Source: Lancefieldella parvula
Lineage (GTDB): Bacteria > Actinomycetota > Coriobacteriia > Coriobacteriales > Atopobiaceae
DNA length: 64,000 nt
Assembly: GCA_023300185.1 (NCBI GenBank)
Contig: CP097092.1
Span: 558,001 to 622,000 of the forward strand
Direction: 5' to 3'
The position numbers and the translations under genes are program-made. Shown one piece after another: positions 33,508-41,948 of this stretch. Numbering within the stretch: the first letter of the stretch is position 1; every line of letters begins with the position of its first letter. The notes under the pieces were generated by a model. That model had not been told where the DNA came from and did not search any database. It was given only the letters and a program-made list of their open reading frames with translations.

Positions 33508-34632
33508 ATGGCAGATTTACAGGCAGCAGCAAAGCGCGTTGCGCGCTTTCGCGAGGTAATGGCTCAGAGGGGTTACGACGCTGTTGTTCTACGTCACAAC
33601 CCAGACCTTCGTTGGTTGACTGACGCTGAGCGTGTCTTTGACTTTGAGCAGGCACATACTGCATTTATTACGCAGGATGAGCTCTTCATGCACACTGACT
33701 CTCGTTACTACAACACATTCCTGGAGCGCCTTGGTGCTGATTCTCCATGGAAGTTTGACCAGGAAGTCACTACTCCTACCGAGTGGGTTGCCGCTCATAT
33801 TGCTGAGGCTCGTGCTCGCGTAGTTGCTATTGAGGACACCGTTGATCTTGCGTTCTTTGATGGTCTTGAGCAGGCATTGCGCGATCGTTCTGTTGCTGCT
33901 TTGCTTCCACGCATGCATGGCGATATTGCTGAGCTGCGTATTGTTAAAGACCCAGCTGAGATTGAGCTTATGAAGCATGCTCAGTCAATTACTGACAAGG
34001 CGTTCCTCCACATCTGCGAGTACATTAAGCCAGGTCTTACTGAGCAGCAGATCCGCGCAGAGCTTGAGAACTACATGCTCTCCAACGGCGCAGATGCCCT
34101 GTCCTTTGATTCCATCATTGCTTCTGGTCCTAATGGTGCTAATCCTCACGCACAGCCAGGTGAGCGCGTAGTTCAGACAGGCGACATGATTGTTATGGAC
34201 TATGGCGCAGGTTACCTGGATTACCACTCAGATATGACCCGTACTGTTGTTGTTGGCGCACCTTCCGAGGAGCAGCAGCACGTCTTTGACGTTGTCCGCA
34301 AGGCAAACGAAACTTGCGCAGCAGCTATTCATGCAGGTGTAACTGGTTCTGACATCCATAACCTTGCAGTTAAGGTTATCTCTGAGGCTGGCTACGGTGA
34401 GTACTTTGGTCACGGTCTTGGCCACGGTGTTGGCGTTGAGATTCACGAGCGTCCATTCTTCAACCCTCGCTGGAACAAGGTTATTGCAGCAGGTTCTGTT
34501 GTTACCGATGAGCCTGGCATTTACCTGCCTGGTAAGTTTGGTATCCGCCTTGAGGACTTTGGCGTTGTTACTGAGGACGGCTACGATGTCTTTACTCAGT
34601 CCACACACGACCTTGTGTCTGTTGGCTGCTAA
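33508..34632 (+). CDS. pepQ: Xaa-Pro aminopeptidase / proline dipeptidase (M24B)
   Basis: Dinuclear-metal pita-bread peptidase cutting Xaa-Pro bonds; 374 residues. The N-terminal creatinase-like domain is followed by the metal ligands: Asp in VMDYGAGY and SDMTRT, His in FGHGLGHGVG, Glu in VTDEPGIY and Glu in RLEDFGVV. ATG 33508 follows GAGAAGGGA; the longer open frame starting inside the upstream gene is not supported. Its position before efp is conserved in Actinobacteria, though here a PTS operon separates them. Confidence 0.92.
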   Translation: MADLQAAAKRVARFREVMAQRGYDAVVLRHNPDLRWLTDAERVFDFEQAHTAFITQDELFMHTDSRYYNTFLERLGADSPWKFDQEVTTPTEWVAAHIAEARARVVAIEDTVDLAFFDGLEQALRDRSVAALLPRMHGDIAELRIVKDPAEIELMKHAQSITDKAFLHICEYIKPGLTEQQIRAELENYMLSNGADALSFDSIIASGPNGANPHAQPGERVVQTGDMIVMDYGAGYLDYHSDMTRTVVVGAPSEEQQHVFDVVRKANETCAAAIHAGVTGSDIHNLAVKVISEAGYGEYFGHGLGHGVGVEIHERPFFNPRWNKVIAAGSVVTDEPGIYLPGKFGIRLEDFGVVTEDGYDVFTQSTHDLVSVGC

Positions 34633-34656
34633 CTAGACGCGATATACAGAATTTTT

Positions 34657-34692
34657 ACGGCCAGAAGCTTTGGGTTTCTGGCCGTATTTTTT
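34657..34692 (+). terminator. Intrinsic terminator after pepQ
   Basis: ACGGCCAGAA (34657-34666) pairs with TTCTGGCCGT (34676-34685) around a short loop and is followed by a T run to 34692. It closes the alaS-pepQ transcript. Confidence 0.85.
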
Positions 34693-34706
34693 ACCGTATC
34701 TCCTAG

Positions 34707-34726
34707 GGCGAGAAGACCTTCTCGCC
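34707..34726. repeat. Inverted pair of the dispersed octamer
   Basis: GGCGAGAA (34707-34714) and TTCTCGCC (34719-34726) face each other around GACC, forming a perfect hairpin just behind the pepQ terminator. It is a tail-to-tail pair of the window's most over-represented word. Confidence 0.8.
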
Positions 34727-34883
34727 TAAAAATTAGCTTATAAAACCTAAAAAATTTAAAAAGAGTTAGGTTAGTGGAGGTATGTTTTAGACTTATGTAA
34801 TAAAATCAGAAAAGTAATTGTTATTTTCATTGTTATGTTTACAGTTTCATTTGTTTTATTAGGTGGAGAAGAAGGAGGTAGAA

Positions 34884-35885
34884 GTGGTTAGTATCGTTCT
34901 AGCCAGCCATGGCAAATTTGCCGAGGGTATTAAAGATTCTGGCAGCATGATTTTTGGACCACAGGAAAGCGTTGTAGCTGTAACGCTTACTCCTGATATG
35001 GGTCCAGATGACCTGCATCAGAAGATTCTCGACGCAATTGCCACGCTTGAAGATCAAGAGCACGTTTTGTTCTTGGTTGACCTATGGGGTGGCACCCCCT
35101 TTAACCAGATTTCTCGTGTTCTTGAGGAAGAAGGTAAAGAGGATTGGGTTGCCGTTACTGGTCTTAACCTCCCAATGCTTATTGCAGCATATGGCTCTCG
35201 CCTTGGCGTAGATACCGCCGCCGAGGTAGCAAAAGAGATTTACTCTGAAGCTCGTATGGGCGTCAAGATTAAGCCAGAAGAGCTTGAGCCACAAGAGGCA
35301 ACTCCTACTGATGTTCCCGCCGCTCCTGCAGCACCTCAGGGAGCAATTCCTGCAGGCACCGTTATTGGTGACGGCAAGCTTAAGATTGTGCTTGCACGTA
35401 TTGACACCCGTCTTCTGCATGGTCAGGTTGCAACTACGTGGACAAAGATGACCAAGCCAGACCGCATTATTGTCTGCTCTGATGGTGTTGCTCAAGATGA
35501 ACTTCGCAAGACCATGATTGTTCAGGCTGCTCCTCCAGGAGTACATGTCCACGTTGTTCCTATTAAGAAAATTATTGAGATTGCTCACGACACTCGTTTT
35601 GGTAATACTAAGGCAATGCTTCTGTTTGAGACTCCTCAAGATATGCTTCGTGCTATTGAGGGTGGCGTAGAGATCAAGGAAGCTAACCTTGGTTCTATGG
35701 CTCACTCTGTTGGCAAAGTTGTTGTTACCAACGCAGTTGCTATGGATGAAGACGACGTAAAGACTCTTGAGGCTATCCGCGAGTGTGGTACAGAGTTTGA
35801 TGTCCGTAAGGTTCCTGCAGATAATGCAGAGAACTTTGATGCAATGCTTAAAAAAGCTAAGTCCGAACTTGCTGATCGTAAGTAA
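34884..35885 (+). CDS. manX: PTS mannose-family EIIAB component
   Basis: Cytosolic phosphotransfer protein of a mannose/fructose/sorbose-family PTS. The IIA domain (residues ~1-125) has the phospho-His in LASHGKFAEG. An Ala/Pro/Glu linker leads to the IIB domain with phospho-His in RIDTRLLHGQV (~residue 170). GTG 34884 is preferred because AGGAGGT sits 5 bases upstream; the GTG at 34863 lacks a site. First gene of manX-manY-manZ(-manO). The upstream ~140 bases are AT-rich with no clear promoter that I can pin down. Confidence 0.9.
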   Translation: MVSIVLASHGKFAEGIKDSGSMIFGPQESVVAVTLTPDMGPDDLHQKILDAIATLEDQEHVLFLVDLWGGTPFNQISRVLEEEGKEDWVAVTGLNLPMLIAAYGSRLGVDTAAEVAKEIYSEARMGVKIKPEELEPQEATPTDVPAAPAAPQGAIPAGTVIGDGKLKIVLARIDTRLLHGQVATTWTKMTKPDRIIVCSDGVAQDELRKTMIVQAAPPGVHVHVVPIKKIIEIAHDTRFGNTKAMLLFETPQDMLRAIEGGVEIKEANLGSMAHSVGKVVVTNAVAMDEDDVKTLEAIRECGTEFDVRKVPADNAENFDAMLKKAKSELADRK

Positions 35886-35901
35886 CTAGAAGGAGGTAGA
35901 A

Positions 35902-36717
35902 ATGACACCTATCACAATACTGCTTGTCGTAATTGTTGCTCTTCTTGCTGGCATGGAAGGTATTCTTGACCAGTGGGAGTTCCATCAGCCCCTGGTTGCT
36001 TGTTCTCTGATTGGCCTTGTGACTGGTCATCCTGCTGAGGGTATTTTCCTTGGTGGTTCTCTTCAGATGATTGCTCTTGGTTGGGCAAACATCGGTGCTG
36101 CAGTTGCACCGGATGCAGCTTTAGCATCTGTCGCATCTGCAATTATTATGGTTTTGGCACTGAATGGTGGAGATACTGACACCACCGCTGCTATTAACAC
36201 TGCTATTGCCCTTGCAATCCCTCTGTCCGTAGCAGGTCTGTTCCTCACCATGATTGCTCGTACCATTGCAACTGGTATTGTCCACGCAATGGATGCAGCT
36301 GCCGAGAAGGGCGATTTTGCTGCAATCGAGCGTTGGCACATCGCAGCCATTTTTATGCAGGGCGCACGTATTGCTGTTCCTGCAGCTGCTCTTTGCTTTA
36401 TTGACCCAGCTATTGTCACTGACGCCCTAAACGCAATGCCTAAGTGGCTTACTGGTGGTATGGCAGTTGGCGGCGGTATGGTTGCTGCTGTTGGTTATGC
36501 AATGGTTATCAATATGATGGCTACTCGCGAAGTTTGGCCATTCTTTGCACTGGGCTTTGTTCTTGCAGCTATCAACCAGCTTACCCTTATTGCTCTTGGC
36601 GTCATTGGCGTTTGCCTTGCTATTCTCTACATTGGTCTTAAAGACCTTGCTAAGCAGGGTGGCGGCGCAGGTGGCGGATCTGGCGATCCACTCGGCGATA
36701 TTATCGACAACTACTAA
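35902..36717 (+). CDS. manY: PTS mannose-family EIIC component
   Basis: Membrane channel subunit, 271 residues with several helices. The N-terminal LLAGMEGILDQWEFHQPLVA and GLVTGHPAEGIFLGGSLQMIALGWANIGAA are characteristic of the sorbose-type EIIC family. The C-terminus is a Gly-rich tail ending in DIIDNY. GAAGGAGGT lies ~6 bases before ATG 35902, 16 bases after manX. Forms the sugar-translocating complex with EIID. Confidence 0.92.
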   Translation: MTPITILLVVIVALLAGMEGILDQWEFHQPLVACSLIGLVTGHPAEGIFLGGSLQMIALGWANIGAAVAPDAALASVASAIIMVLALNGGDTDTTAAINTAIALAIPLSVAGLFLTMIARTIATGIVHAMDAAAEKGDFAAIERWHIAAIFMQGARIAVPAAALCFIDPAIVTDALNAMPKWLTGGMAVGGGMVAAVGYAMVINMMATREVWPFFALGFVLAAINQLTLIALGVIGVCLAILYIGLKDLAKQGGGAGGGSGDPLGDIIDNY

Positions 36718-36738
36718 TTCTGAAGGAGTGTGAAACTA

Positions 36739-37656
36739 ATGGAGAATAAGATTCAGCTTTCTAAGAAAGACCGTATGTCTGTTGCTCTTCGTCATCAGTT
36801 CCTTCAGGGTTCTTGGAACTACGAGCGTATGCAGAATGGTGGTTGGGCATTCTCAATAATTCCTGCCATCAAAAAGCTCTATCCAAACAAAGAAGACCAG
36901 GTAGCCGCTCTTAAGCGCCATCTTGAGTTCTACAATACTCATCCTTATGTTTCTGCGCCAGTCATGGGTGTTACCCTTGCACTGGAGGAGGGACGCGCTA
37001 ATGGCGAGCCTATTGATGACGTTGCAATTCAGGGCGTCAAGGTAGGTATGATGGGTCCTCTGGCTGGTGTTGGCGATCCAGTCTTCTGGTTTACTGTCCG
37101 TCCAATCCTTGGAGCACTTGGTGCCTCCATTGCTCTTGGCGGCTCTGCACTTGGCCCTATTCTCTTCTTTGTCCTGTGGAACGTCATTCGCCTTGCCTTC
37201 CTCTGGTACACCCAGGAGTTTGGCTACAAGGCAGGTGCTTCAATTTCTTCCGATCTTTCTGGCGGTATGCTAGGCAAGATTACTGAGGGCGCTTCCATTC
37301 TGGGTATGTTTATCATTGGTGCCCTGGTACAGCGTTGGGTTTCAATTTCCTTTACCCCTGTTGTCTCTACCATTCCACAGCAGGCAGGAGCATACATTGA
37401 CTGGACAAGTATTCCTTCAGGAGTAGAGGGAATGTATCAAGCATTGAAGCTCTACTCTGTTCTTGGACCAAACGGTCTTGATCCAGTCAAGGTAACTACG
37501 CTTCAGAACAACCTTGATTCGCTCATTCCTGGACTTGCTGCTGTTGGTCTGACGCTGCTTTGCTGCTCACTGCTTAAGAAGAAGGTCTCTCCAATTGCCA
37601 TTATTCTGGCTCTCTTTGGTGTTGGTATCGTTGGTCGACTTCTTGGCTTTATGTAA
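36739..37656 (+). CDS. manZ: PTS mannose-family EIID component
   Basis: Second membrane subunit, about 305 residues. LRHQFLQGSWNYERMQNGGW near the N-terminus, FYNTHPYVSAPVMGVTLALEE and MGPLAGVGDPVFWFTVRPI are family hallmarks. ATG 36739 has GAAGGAG ten bases upstream; GTG 36730 is too close to that site. Mannose-family EIID proteins also serve as bacteriocin and phage receptors in other bacteria. Confidence 0.92.
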   Translation: MENKIQLSKKDRMSVALRHQFLQGSWNYERMQNGGWAFSIIPAIKKLYPNKEDQVAALKRHLEFYNTHPYVSAPVMGVTLALEEGRANGEPIDDVAIQGVKVGMMGPLAGVGDPVFWFTVRPILGALGASIALGGSALGPILFFVLWNVIRLAFLWYTQEFGYKAGASISSDLSGGMLGKITEGASILGMFIIGALVQRWVSISFTPVVSTIPQQAGAYIDWTSIPSGVEGMYQALKLYSVLGPNGLDPVKVTTLQNNLDSLIPGLAAVGLTLLCCSLLKKKVSPIAIILALFGVGIVGRLLGFM

Positions 37657-37695
37657 TGAGTAGGAGTACGTAGTAGTACTCAACTTCGCACGAAT

Positions 37696-37732
37696 ATGGG
37701 TCGCGCTCTATAATGGGTGCGACCCATTTTTT
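37696..37732 (+). terminator. Intrinsic terminator between manZ and manO
   Basis: ATGGGTCGC (37696-37704) pairs with GCGACCCAT (37719-37727), followed by a T run to 37732. It ends only 12 bases before the manO start, so manO is reached by read-through or by a promoter inside the hairpin region. Confidence 0.8.
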
Positions 37733-37743
37733 GAAAGGATTGT

Positions 37744-38151
37744 ATGGCTCAGTCTCAAAACAACACAGTCGATTTCACCGCAAAGGCAACGTCATTTCAT
37801 GGGCTTGCTACGTATGGCGATATCCTTATTGGCAATAAGGCCTTTGAGTTCTACAACCAAAAAAATCCTGAAGATTACATTCAGATTCCCTGGGACCAGA
37901 TAGATCATGTGGCAGCTTCGGTTATGGGACGCACCAAAAGCATTTCTCGCTTTGCTATCTTTACTAAAAGCAATGGTAACTACTCGTTTTCTACGCGAGA
38001 CAATAAAGCAACATTGAGGGCAATTCGCACCTATATAGGGGAGGAGAAACTCGTGCGTTCTCCAAACTTCTGGTTTGTCTTTAAGCATGGACTCATGGCA
38101 ATTCCACAGCTTCCTCGCCTTATTAAAGAGAGTTTTATTAAAAAGAAGTAA
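37744..38151 (+). CDS. manO: DUF956-family ManO protein of mannose PTS operons
   Basis: Small protein (135 residues) of the DUF956 family found at the end of mannose PTS operons in lactic acid bacteria. ATSFHGLATYGDILIGNKAFEFYN and IPWDQIDHVAASV match. It appears to be a PH-like, membrane-peripheral protein and has been proposed to modulate ManX-Z expression or activity. GAAAGGA is 4 bases before ATG 37744. A strong terminator lies right before the ribosome site, suggesting limited expression from the PTS transcript. Confidence 0.8.
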   Translation: MAQSQNNTVDFTAKATSFHGLATYGDILIGNKAFEFYNQKNPEDYIQIPWDQIDHVAASVMGRTKSISRFAIFTKSNGNYSFSTRDNKATLRAIRTYIGEEKLVRSPNFWFVFKHGLMAIPQLPRLIKESFIKKK

Positions 38152-38287
38152 GCAAATTTTGCATTTTCACAAGAGCCGCCAGCACGGAAGGCGTGAAACT
38201 GATAAAATCCAACATGCATATACGTGTCGCGGGTAGTTTGAAAATTCACGTTCTTCTCGCGACTTTATCGAGTGAAAAGAGTTAGAC

Positions 38288-38851
38288 GTGGCAACTATCA
38301 GCACCGCAGATTTTAAGAACGGCCTTGGCCTTAAAATTAACGATAAGTACTACACCATCGTTGAGTTCCAGCACGTAAAGCCAGGTAAGGGCGGCGCTTT
38401 TGTCCGCTATAAGATTCGTGACCTTCGCTCTGGCCGCGTTATTGATCAGACCTGCAACGCTGGTACCAAGTTTGAGAACGTTCTTCTGCTCACCAAAGAG
38501 ATGCAGTATCTCTACAACGACGGTGAGTCCTTCTACTTCATGGACAATGAGACTTACGATCAGGTAGCTGTCCCTGCTGATTTCATTGGCGAGAAGAGCG
38601 TCTGGTTCAAGGAGAACGATAACGCACAGCTTCTCTATGCAGACACTGAGCTTCTTGGTGTTGAGCCTCCAATGTTCATTGAGGCAGAGATCACTGAGAC
38701 TGACCCAGGCTTCAAGGGAGACACTGTTCAGGGCGGCACCAAGCCAGCAACTATTGAGACTGGTGCAACGCTTCAGGTTCCAATGTATCTGAACCAGGGT
38801 GAGCGCATTAAGGTTGACACCCGCGACGGCAAGTTTGTTTCTCGCGTTTAA
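38288..38851 (+). CDS. efp: Translation elongation factor P
   Basis: Three-barrel tRNA-mimic protein that relieves ribosome stalling at polyproline; 187 residues. The start TADFKNGLGLKI, the KPGKGGAFVR loop and the C-terminal VDTRDGKFVSRV are diagnostic. The tip residue of the modification loop is Lys (PGKGGA), as in EF-Ps modified on Lys. GTG 38288. Starts the efp-asp23-nusB-xseB-tlyA run. Confidence 0.95.
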   Translation: MATISTADFKNGLGLKINDKYYTIVEFQHVKPGKGGAFVRYKIRDLRSGRVIDQTCNAGTKFENVLLLTKEMQYLYNDGESFYFMDNETYDQVAVPADFIGEKSVWFKENDNAQLLYADTELLGVEPPMFIEAEITETDPGFKGDTVQGGTKPATIETGATLQVPMYLNQGERIKVDTRDGKFVSRV

Positions 38852-38902
38852 TGCATATGCTTTGGGCGCATAAACGCCCAACAGGTATTGAGTAATTATT
38901 TC

Positions 38903-38922
38903 AAAGACAGTTTGTCTTTTTT
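38903..38922 (+). terminator. Weak terminator-like hairpin between efp and asp23
   Basis: AAAGACA (38903-38909) pairs with TGTCTTT (38913-38919), then T residues to 38922. A GC-rich hairpin TTGGGCG/CGCCCAA (38862-38881) lies just upstream. Together they could partly uncouple efp from asp23. Confidence 0.4.
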
Positions 38923-38933
38923 AGGGGGTAGAC

Positions 38934-39299
38934 ATGGCTGAAACAGAGCTTCGTATAGCAGGCATCGGCATCTCAAAAGATGTAATTTCAACGGTTGTCT
39001 CCGGCGCAGCTGGAAGTGTTGAAGGTGTTGCCTCCGTTGGCGGAAACGATACACTGGCATCCAACCTTATTAACGTTTTTACCAGCAGAAGCCTTGCACC
39101 AGAGAAGGCTGTTGAGGCAGGCGTAGAGAACGGTCAGCTTCATCTTGGAGTTCACCTTACCGTTTTCTATGGCTATCCTTTCACAAAGCTTGCTTCTGAG
39201 GTAAGACTTGCTGTTGCAACTGCCGTAAATGAGCAGATTGGCGTCAGCATTGCTTCCGTTGATGTTTACATTGACAGCCTTGTTTTTCCTAAGGAGTAG
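38934..39299 (+). CDS. Asp23/Gls24 family envelope stress protein
   Basis: 121 residues with the Asp23 (DUF322) signature: ISKDVISTVVSGAAGSVEGVASV and a late VNVYVDSL-type strand (VDVYIDSLVF). Members in this position next to nusB (YqhY-like) are linked to envelope stress and lipid synthesis in Bacillus. A GGGGG-rich ribosome site precedes ATG 38934. It is 2 bases from nusB. Confidence 0.85.
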   Translation: MAETELRIAGIGISKDVISTVVSGAAGSVEGVASVGGNDTLASNLINVFTSRSLAPEKAVEAGVENGQLHLGVHLTVFYGYPFTKLASEVRLAVATAVNEQIGVSIASVDVYIDSLVFPKE

Positions 39300-39301
39300 G
39301 C

Positions 39302-39805
39302 TTGAGCGTTAAGTTTTTTGGACGTACCCGCGCCCGTAGCCAAGCACTACAGCTTTTGTTCCAGGCTGAAGCCACTAATCGCAGCGTTCTTGAGGTCCTC
39401 GACGGAGACTACACGCTCTCCGAGGGACCTCTTGACGAGTATGCGCAGTCACTGGCAGTAGGAGCAGATGGCATCAGAGATGATCTTGATGACATCATTG
39501 CTGCTTACTCAAAAGACTGGGCAATTGATCGCATGCCTTCTGTTGACCGCAATCTTCTAAGAATTTCTCTCTACGAGATTCTGGAGGTTCCAGAGGTTGA
39601 CGTTGCTGTTGCTATTAACGAGGTAGTTGACCTTGCTCGCGCCTACTGTGGTGACGATTCTCCTCGTTTTATTAACGGTGTTCTCGGCCGTATTGTTGAC
39701 GATGTTGAGGCTGGAGAAGACATTTATTCTCTGTGCCATAAGCAGTCTGCTGAGCAGGACAATTCTGAAGAAGAGCCAGTAAGCTCTGTGGAAGATGCAG
39801 AGTAG
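39302..39805 (+). CDS. nusB: Transcription antitermination factor NusB
   Basis: All-helical RNA-binding protein of the rRNA antitermination complex with NusE. RTRARSQALQLLFQAEA at the start, WAIDRMPSVDRNLLRISLYEIL in the middle and INEVVDLARAYCGDDSPRFINGVLGRI near residue 120 are diagnostic. A ~25-residue acidic tail (EEEPVSSVEDAE) is extra. TTG 39302 follows AAGGAG inside the asp23 stop region. Confidence 0.93.
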   Translation: MSVKFFGRTRARSQALQLLFQAEATNRSVLEVLDGDYTLSEGPLDEYAQSLAVGADGIRDDLDDIIAAYSKDWAIDRMPSVDRNLLRISLYEILEVPEVDVAVAINEVVDLARAYCGDDSPRFINGVLGRIVDDVEAGEDIYSLCHKQSAEQDNSEEEPVSSVEDAE

Positions 39806-39807
39806 CT

Positions 39808-40155
39808 ATGGCAAAAATCGATACGTCTGAATATCAGAGCTTTGACCAGATAACCGCAAGGCTTGATTCGATTGTTGATCAAGTTCGCGATAAGAACGTC
39901 TCGCTGGAGCATTCTCTTGACCTCTTTGATGAGGCAATTGCTCTAGGTTCAAAGGCTGTCAACATGGTTGACACCACAGAGTTTACGCCAGAAGAGGAAG
40001 AGCGTCTGATTCAGGCTCAGGCAGCAGGGGATGCAACTGACGCAACCGGCGCAGCAGCTACCACTGATGAGCAGGCTTCTTCTGAGCAGGTTGAGGCTTC
40101 AGCTGCAGATGAAACGTCGTCTGATGACGCGGTTTCAGAAAGCGATGAGCACTAG
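39808..40155 (+). CDS. xseB: Exodeoxyribonuclease VII small subunit
   Basis: The first ~65 residues are the XseB helical hairpin (FDQITARLDSIVDQVRDKNVSLEHSLDLFDEAIALG). The remaining ~50 residues form an Ala/Glu/Asp/Thr-rich acidic tail that is unusual for the family. It partners the large subunit XseA, whose gene is not in the window. Starts 2 bases after nusB and overlaps tlyA by one base. Confidence 0.85.
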   Translation: MAKIDTSEYQSFDQITARLDSIVDQVRDKNVSLEHSLDLFDEAIALGSKAVNMVDTTEFTPEEEERLIQAQAAGDATDATGAAATTDEQASSEQVEASAADETSSDDAVSESDEH

Positions 40156-40910
40156 TGGCTCAACGCATTTCTCGCCAAAGGCTCGATAAAGAGCTGGTTA
40201 GGCAAGGATTTTTCAAAGACACTCAAGCTGCATTGCGCGCAATTCTTGCGGGCGATGTTTCTACGAGTGACAGAAGACTAACCTCAGCAGGAGAGCTTGT
40301 TCCTGAGGGATTATTTCTGCACGTAAAAGGCGCTATTCCGTACGTGAGCCGAGGCGGACTTAAGCTCGAGCGTGCCTTTGAAGTTTTTGATTTTACGGTT
40401 CAAAATAAAAAATGTTTAGATATTGGCTGTTCAACTGGTGGTTTTACCGATTGCCTGCTTCAAAATGGGGCTGCTTCGGTTACCTCGGTTGATGTTGGCT
40501 ATGCACAGTTTGATTGGTCGCTCAGAAAAGACAGCAGGGTTGAACTGCTCGAACGTACAAATATTACGTCCCTGCCAGAAATGGGTTACTCGCACGTTTT
40601 TGATGTTGCTGTGTGTGACGTATCGTTTACATCAATCTTGTCAATTCTTCCTTCTGTTTTAGACGTTCTAGCTCCTGAAGGAGTTTTTGTTACGCTGGTC
40701 AAACCGCAGTTTGAAGCTAAGAGGGAAGAAGTGGGCGAGGGCGGTATTGTGACTGATACTTCCGTGCGTCTGCAAACGCTGCAAAAGGTTTCCGATGCGT
40801 TTAAGGAAGCTCATATGGGTCCTTTGGGCGCGTGTGAAAGTCCTATTCACGGCGCTAAGGGTAACGTGGAATATTTACTGTTTGGTCAGCTTGAGGCAGG
40901 TTCGTATTGA
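40155..40910 (+). CDS. tlyA: TlyA-family 16S/23S rRNA 2'-O-methyltransferase
   Basis: N-terminal S4 RNA-binding domain (RLDKELVRQGFFKDTQAALRAI) followed by an FtsJ-type methyltransferase with SAM motif CLDIGCSTGGFTDCLL and catalytic VTLVKPQFEA. 251 residues. Homologues methylate rRNA ribose and make ribosomes sensitive to capreomycin; 'hemolysin' is the older name. GTG 40155. Confidence 0.88.
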   Translation: MAQRISRQRLDKELVRQGFFKDTQAALRAILAGDVSTSDRRLTSAGELVPEGLFLHVKGAIPYVSRGGLKLERAFEVFDFTVQNKKCLDIGCSTGGFTDCLLQNGAASVTSVDVGYAQFDWSLRKDSRVELLERTNITSLPEMGYSHVFDVAVCDVSFTSILSILPSVLDVLAPEGVFVTLVKPQFEAKREEVGEGGIVTDTSVRLQTLQKVSDAFKEAHMGPLGACESPIHGAKGNVEYLLFGQLEAGSY

Positions 40911-40958
40911 TTTAGATCTTGCTTCAGTGGTATCGAGTCATTCTGTAGAAATAGTGAA

Positions 40959-40976
40959 ATAGAACGAATGTTCTAT
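40959..40976 (+). promoter_or_regulatory. LexA/SOS-box-like palindrome upstream of nadK-recN
   Basis: ATAGAAC-GAAT-GTTCTAT has perfect 7-bp arms and contains GAAC-N4-GTTC, the core of the Gram-positive LexA box (CGAAC-N4-GTTCG). A half-site TTGTTCG follows at ~40988 and a TATACT -10 near 41006. recN is a classic SOS gene. Assignment by motif and neighbour. Confidence 0.6.
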
Positions 40977-41079
40977 TTTGTAGTATTGTTCGTAGTTTTT
41001 TAGGTATACTAAGTACATCGAATCAGACGTGTTAACTGTTTCAGTTGTGCAATCAAGCAAAATCGGGAGAGTGGTTTGC

Positions 41080-41937
41080 GTGAAGGTACTTCTTGTTCCA
41101 AATTATTCAAGAGAAGTTGCTGTTTCTGGTGCACGTGAACTTGAAGAATGGCTCTTTGAACAGGGCTGTGATGTTCAATGGGCACACGATAAAAAGCTTT
41201 TCCCGGATAAAGTTGTAGATTGTTCTGATTGCCAGCTTGTTATTTCTCTTGGTGGAGATGGAACGCTTCTGAGGGCCGCCAAAATTGTTGAGTATTCTGA
41301 AATTCCAATTTTGGGCATCTCTTATGGTCACCTTGGCTTTTTAACCAGTGCAACTCCTCATCAAATGATTGAGATGGTAGCTGATGCTCTTGCTGGAGAG
41401 CTCCACGTATCTAGAAGAGCAACACTTGCAATAGAAACAGAATATGAGCTTCCATCTGGAGAAACTTACGTCGAGAAGACCTTCTCGCTCAATGATTTTG
41501 CTGTTTCTAGAGGTGGAGCAGGCGATATGGTTGAGTTTACGGTTTCTGTATCAGGCAACCATATTGATAAGCTTCGCGGTGATGGTTTTGTTGTTAGTAC
41601 GGCAACTGGATCCACCGGTTATGCTCTTGCTGCTGGTGGTCCTATTGTTACACCAGAGTTCTCGGGAATGGTTTGCGTGCCAATCGCACCACATACTATC
41701 TTGGCTCGTGCATTCCTTACCTCTCCTTCTGATGTGGTTGAAATTACCATGTCAAAAGATAGACCAGCAACATGTCACTTCTTCTCTGATGGACAAAACA
41801 TTAAACATCCAGAGGAGGGTGTGGCTACCAAAGCTCGTATTAGCCGTGGACCAGGAGATATCATTCTGCTTGATAGAAGTGCTGATAGTTTCTATCGTTC
41901 AGTTTCTCGTGTATTTTACGGTAAAACTGGTCAGTAA
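41080..41937 (+). CDS. nadK: NAD kinase
   Basis: ATP/polyphosphate-NAD kinase, the source of NADP; 286 residues. ISLGGDGTLLRAAK carries the catalytic GGDG, NDFAVSRG the NE/D site and STATGSTGYALAAGGPIV the second nucleotide loop. GTG 41080 is chosen because family members begin with this KVLLVPNYSR-like strand and GGGAGAG is ~8-12 bases upstream. It sits 11 bases before recN behind an SOS-box-like palindrome, so NADP supply and DNA repair are probably co-induced. Confidence 0.92.
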   Translation: MKVLLVPNYSREVAVSGARELEEWLFEQGCDVQWAHDKKLFPDKVVDCSDCQLVISLGGDGTLLRAAKIVEYSEIPILGISYGHLGFLTSATPHQMIEMVADALAGELHVSRRATLAIETEYELPSGETYVEKTFSLNDFAVSRGGAGDMVEFTVSVSGNHIDKLRGDGFVVSTATGSTGYALAAGGPIVTPEFSGMVCVPIAPHTILARAFLTSPSDVVEITMSKDRPATCHFFSDGQNIKHPEEGVATKARISRGPGDIILLDRSADSFYRSVSRVFYGKTGQ

Positions 41938-41948
41938 GCAGGTCGCAT

